Positions 62,876 through 64,000 of a stretch of DNA of 64,000 nucleotides are shown here, piece after piece. The translations under genes were made by a program, and so were the position numbers. The stretch's first letter is position 1. Each line of letters starts with the position of its first letter. Below the pieces are notes generated by a model, which had not been told where the DNA came from, searched no databases, and saw nothing but the letters and a program-made list of their open reading frames with translations. Origin of the DNA: Zizania palustris (taxonomy: Eukaryota; Streptophyta; Magnoliopsida; Poales; Poaceae); contig JAAALK010000289.1 of assembly GCA_019279435.1 (NCBI GenBank), forward strand, positions 8,314,342-8,378,341, read 5' to 3'.

Positions 62876-63145
62876 TCTTCGACCAAAACATGCGACCAGA
62901 GGGGGGTGAATGGGAGCTTTTAAAATTCTGTTCTGATGAATAGGCTTCGAACACACCCTTCAAAATGTCTGGTTCGGAGGTATTGAACACACTCCAAACA
63001 CTGTCTTCAAATGGGGTAAATGTTCGAAGTACAGAACACTTCGCTCACACTCAGAAACCCAAAAATGTATTGAACTCAGCAAAGATAGTGCAGGCTCTGC
63101 ACACGAGGTGCATTCGAGCAGGCTTCGCACTATTGTACTTCGCAC
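62876..63145 (-). repeat. Element G 5' LTR, truncated
   Basis: It matches about 55441-55720 (GAGGGGGGTGAATG, GCTTCGAACACACCC, TTCGAAGTA). It breaks off at 63145 into F-type gag. Confidence 0.88.
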
Positions 63146-64000
63146 TACTGTGTATGCTTATTATCAAGAGATGAAGTTGATCATGGAGCAGGCTAGAGTA
63201 CGTGAACAACCCGAGAAGACCATGCAATGTTTTCTTTCAGGGTTAACATACAACATCAAGCGCATTGTTCGACATCACAAATATGATGACATCATAGATT
63301 TGTTACACCAAGCACGTGAGGTTGAACTTCATATTGCGGAAGACATCAAGGTTGCTTGTCATTCCATTGCAGCTAGAGGTCAGTTTTCTTCTAGACCGAC
63401 TAGTAGTGCGCATTGTCCAAATAAAAAGGTAATGTTGATCAATGAGGATTTAGAGTATGAGACAGGTGATGATGATGTTGTTTCCTCCGATATGACAGAG
63501 TTTTGTAAGCATCCCACTTCTGTTCCATAGGGGCTCATGTGCAGGGGTGAGATTTTGATTACTAATGACATTACACCTCCCTCTCTTGGTGTTTCTTATA
63601 TTTTGCAGGAATTTTGTGACGTGATTCCGGAGGAGGTTCCTGCTGGTTTGCCACCATTACGAGGTATGGAGCAAATAGTGGAACCTATTACTGAAATTCC
63701 TTTATCATGATTTCCATGCTATTCCTTGTGATAAAGAAGAGTTGTGCAATGCTTCAATTAAATCTGTTCCACAACTAGTGAATGAACATTTTGATTTTGC
63801 TCCTAAACATTTAAATGATTTTATACATGTTCACATTGCTAGTGAAAAGAAAGAAAATAAATTGTTATCTTCTTTAAACACATGGGGTTATATTGAATGT
63901 GATAATCTTTGTGAACTTAATACTTTAAATGAGAGATTATTCACTAGAACTGACTTGTCATGTCCTGCTAATATCACTTTTCATGTAATTGGCAAATATA
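63146..64000 (+). pseudogene. gag: Second F-type gag fragment
   Basis: It corresponds to 54570-55433 of element F with scattered differences. It has YAYYQEMKLIMEQARVREQP, CFLSGLTYNIKRIVRHHKYD and EFCDVIPEEVPAGLPPLRGM, then DKEELCNAS and LLSSLNTWGYIECDNLCELN. A CAG at 63606-63608 stands where F has TAG. It has a TAG at 63528-63530 shared with F and a five-base deletion near 63708 that shifts the frame. It continues past the window. Confidence 0.85.

Larger units (their letters stand above)
55439..63145 (-). mobile_element. Element G: Ty1/copia element, minus strand
   Basis: In element orientation: a truncated 5' LTR, a primer site, gag, protease, integrase, RT, RNase H, a 3' region with polypurine tract, then a full 3' LTR of about 2 kb. 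It lies in the coding region of element F. Every gene is broken by frameshifts or stops. The 5' LTR keeps only its last 270 bp and abuts a second F-type gag fragment, so no target duplication is available. Confidence 0.88.

Overview
The window is a stack of nested LTR retrotransposons from a plant nuclear genome, most likely a grass (Poaceae). I found no host gene, tRNA, rRNA or CRISPR array. The grass assignment is inference. It rests on the mix of lineages (Tekay/Del chromovirus, several Tat-lineage Ty3/gypsy elements, Ty1/copia), on initiator-tRNA-Met type primer sites, and on very GC-rich LTR promoter segments and CTTCGG-rich LTRs.

Region 1-16.9 kb is a patchwork. It starts with the end of a Tekay LTR (1-238) and a piece of a Tat-type family called 'A' here (239-1017). 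A copia element 'D' (about 1018-8037) has gag, protease and integrase but no reverse transcriptase, and a 521-bp solo LTR with a perfect AGGGT duplication sits in its 3' LTR. An A copy on the minus strand (8038-11940) follows, carrying another solo LTR (8597-9380, duplication AATAA) and a degraded plant-mobile-domain-like gene antisense to the element. Next comes a 5'-truncated Tekay pol plus LTR (about 11945-15885), and then a plus-strand A 3' end.

Region 16.9-39.0 kb is Tat element 'B' (16947-38951, plus strand). It sits inside the A LTR, which resumes at 38952. Element 'C' (24876-36428, minus strand, duplication GTGGC) is inserted in the integrase gene of B. C carries a spliced antisense gene running toward its own pol, with its own TATA box and three introns of 77-78 bp. 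The catalytic box of its reverse transcriptase is inverted in place.

Region 39.0-64.0 kb begins with a gag-bearing Ty3/gypsy element 'F' whose LTR starts at 39459, also inside the A LTR. Its leader is split by a full-length Tekay chromovirus 'E' (41529-53702, minus strand, duplication AGAGT). E carries an uninterrupted 259-codon ORF between its primer site and gag that I do not recognise. The gag of F ends at a minus-strand copia element 'G' (55439 to about 63145), and a second F-type gag fragment follows to the window end.

Nearly every gag and pol is broken by stops, frameshifts or deletions, so these are relics rather than working elements. The inferred order of events is: A first; then B, D and F into A; then C into B, E and G into F, and one solo LTR into D. 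The best candidates for something new are the leader ORF of E, the antisense cargo genes of C and A, and the inverted YMDD box of C.
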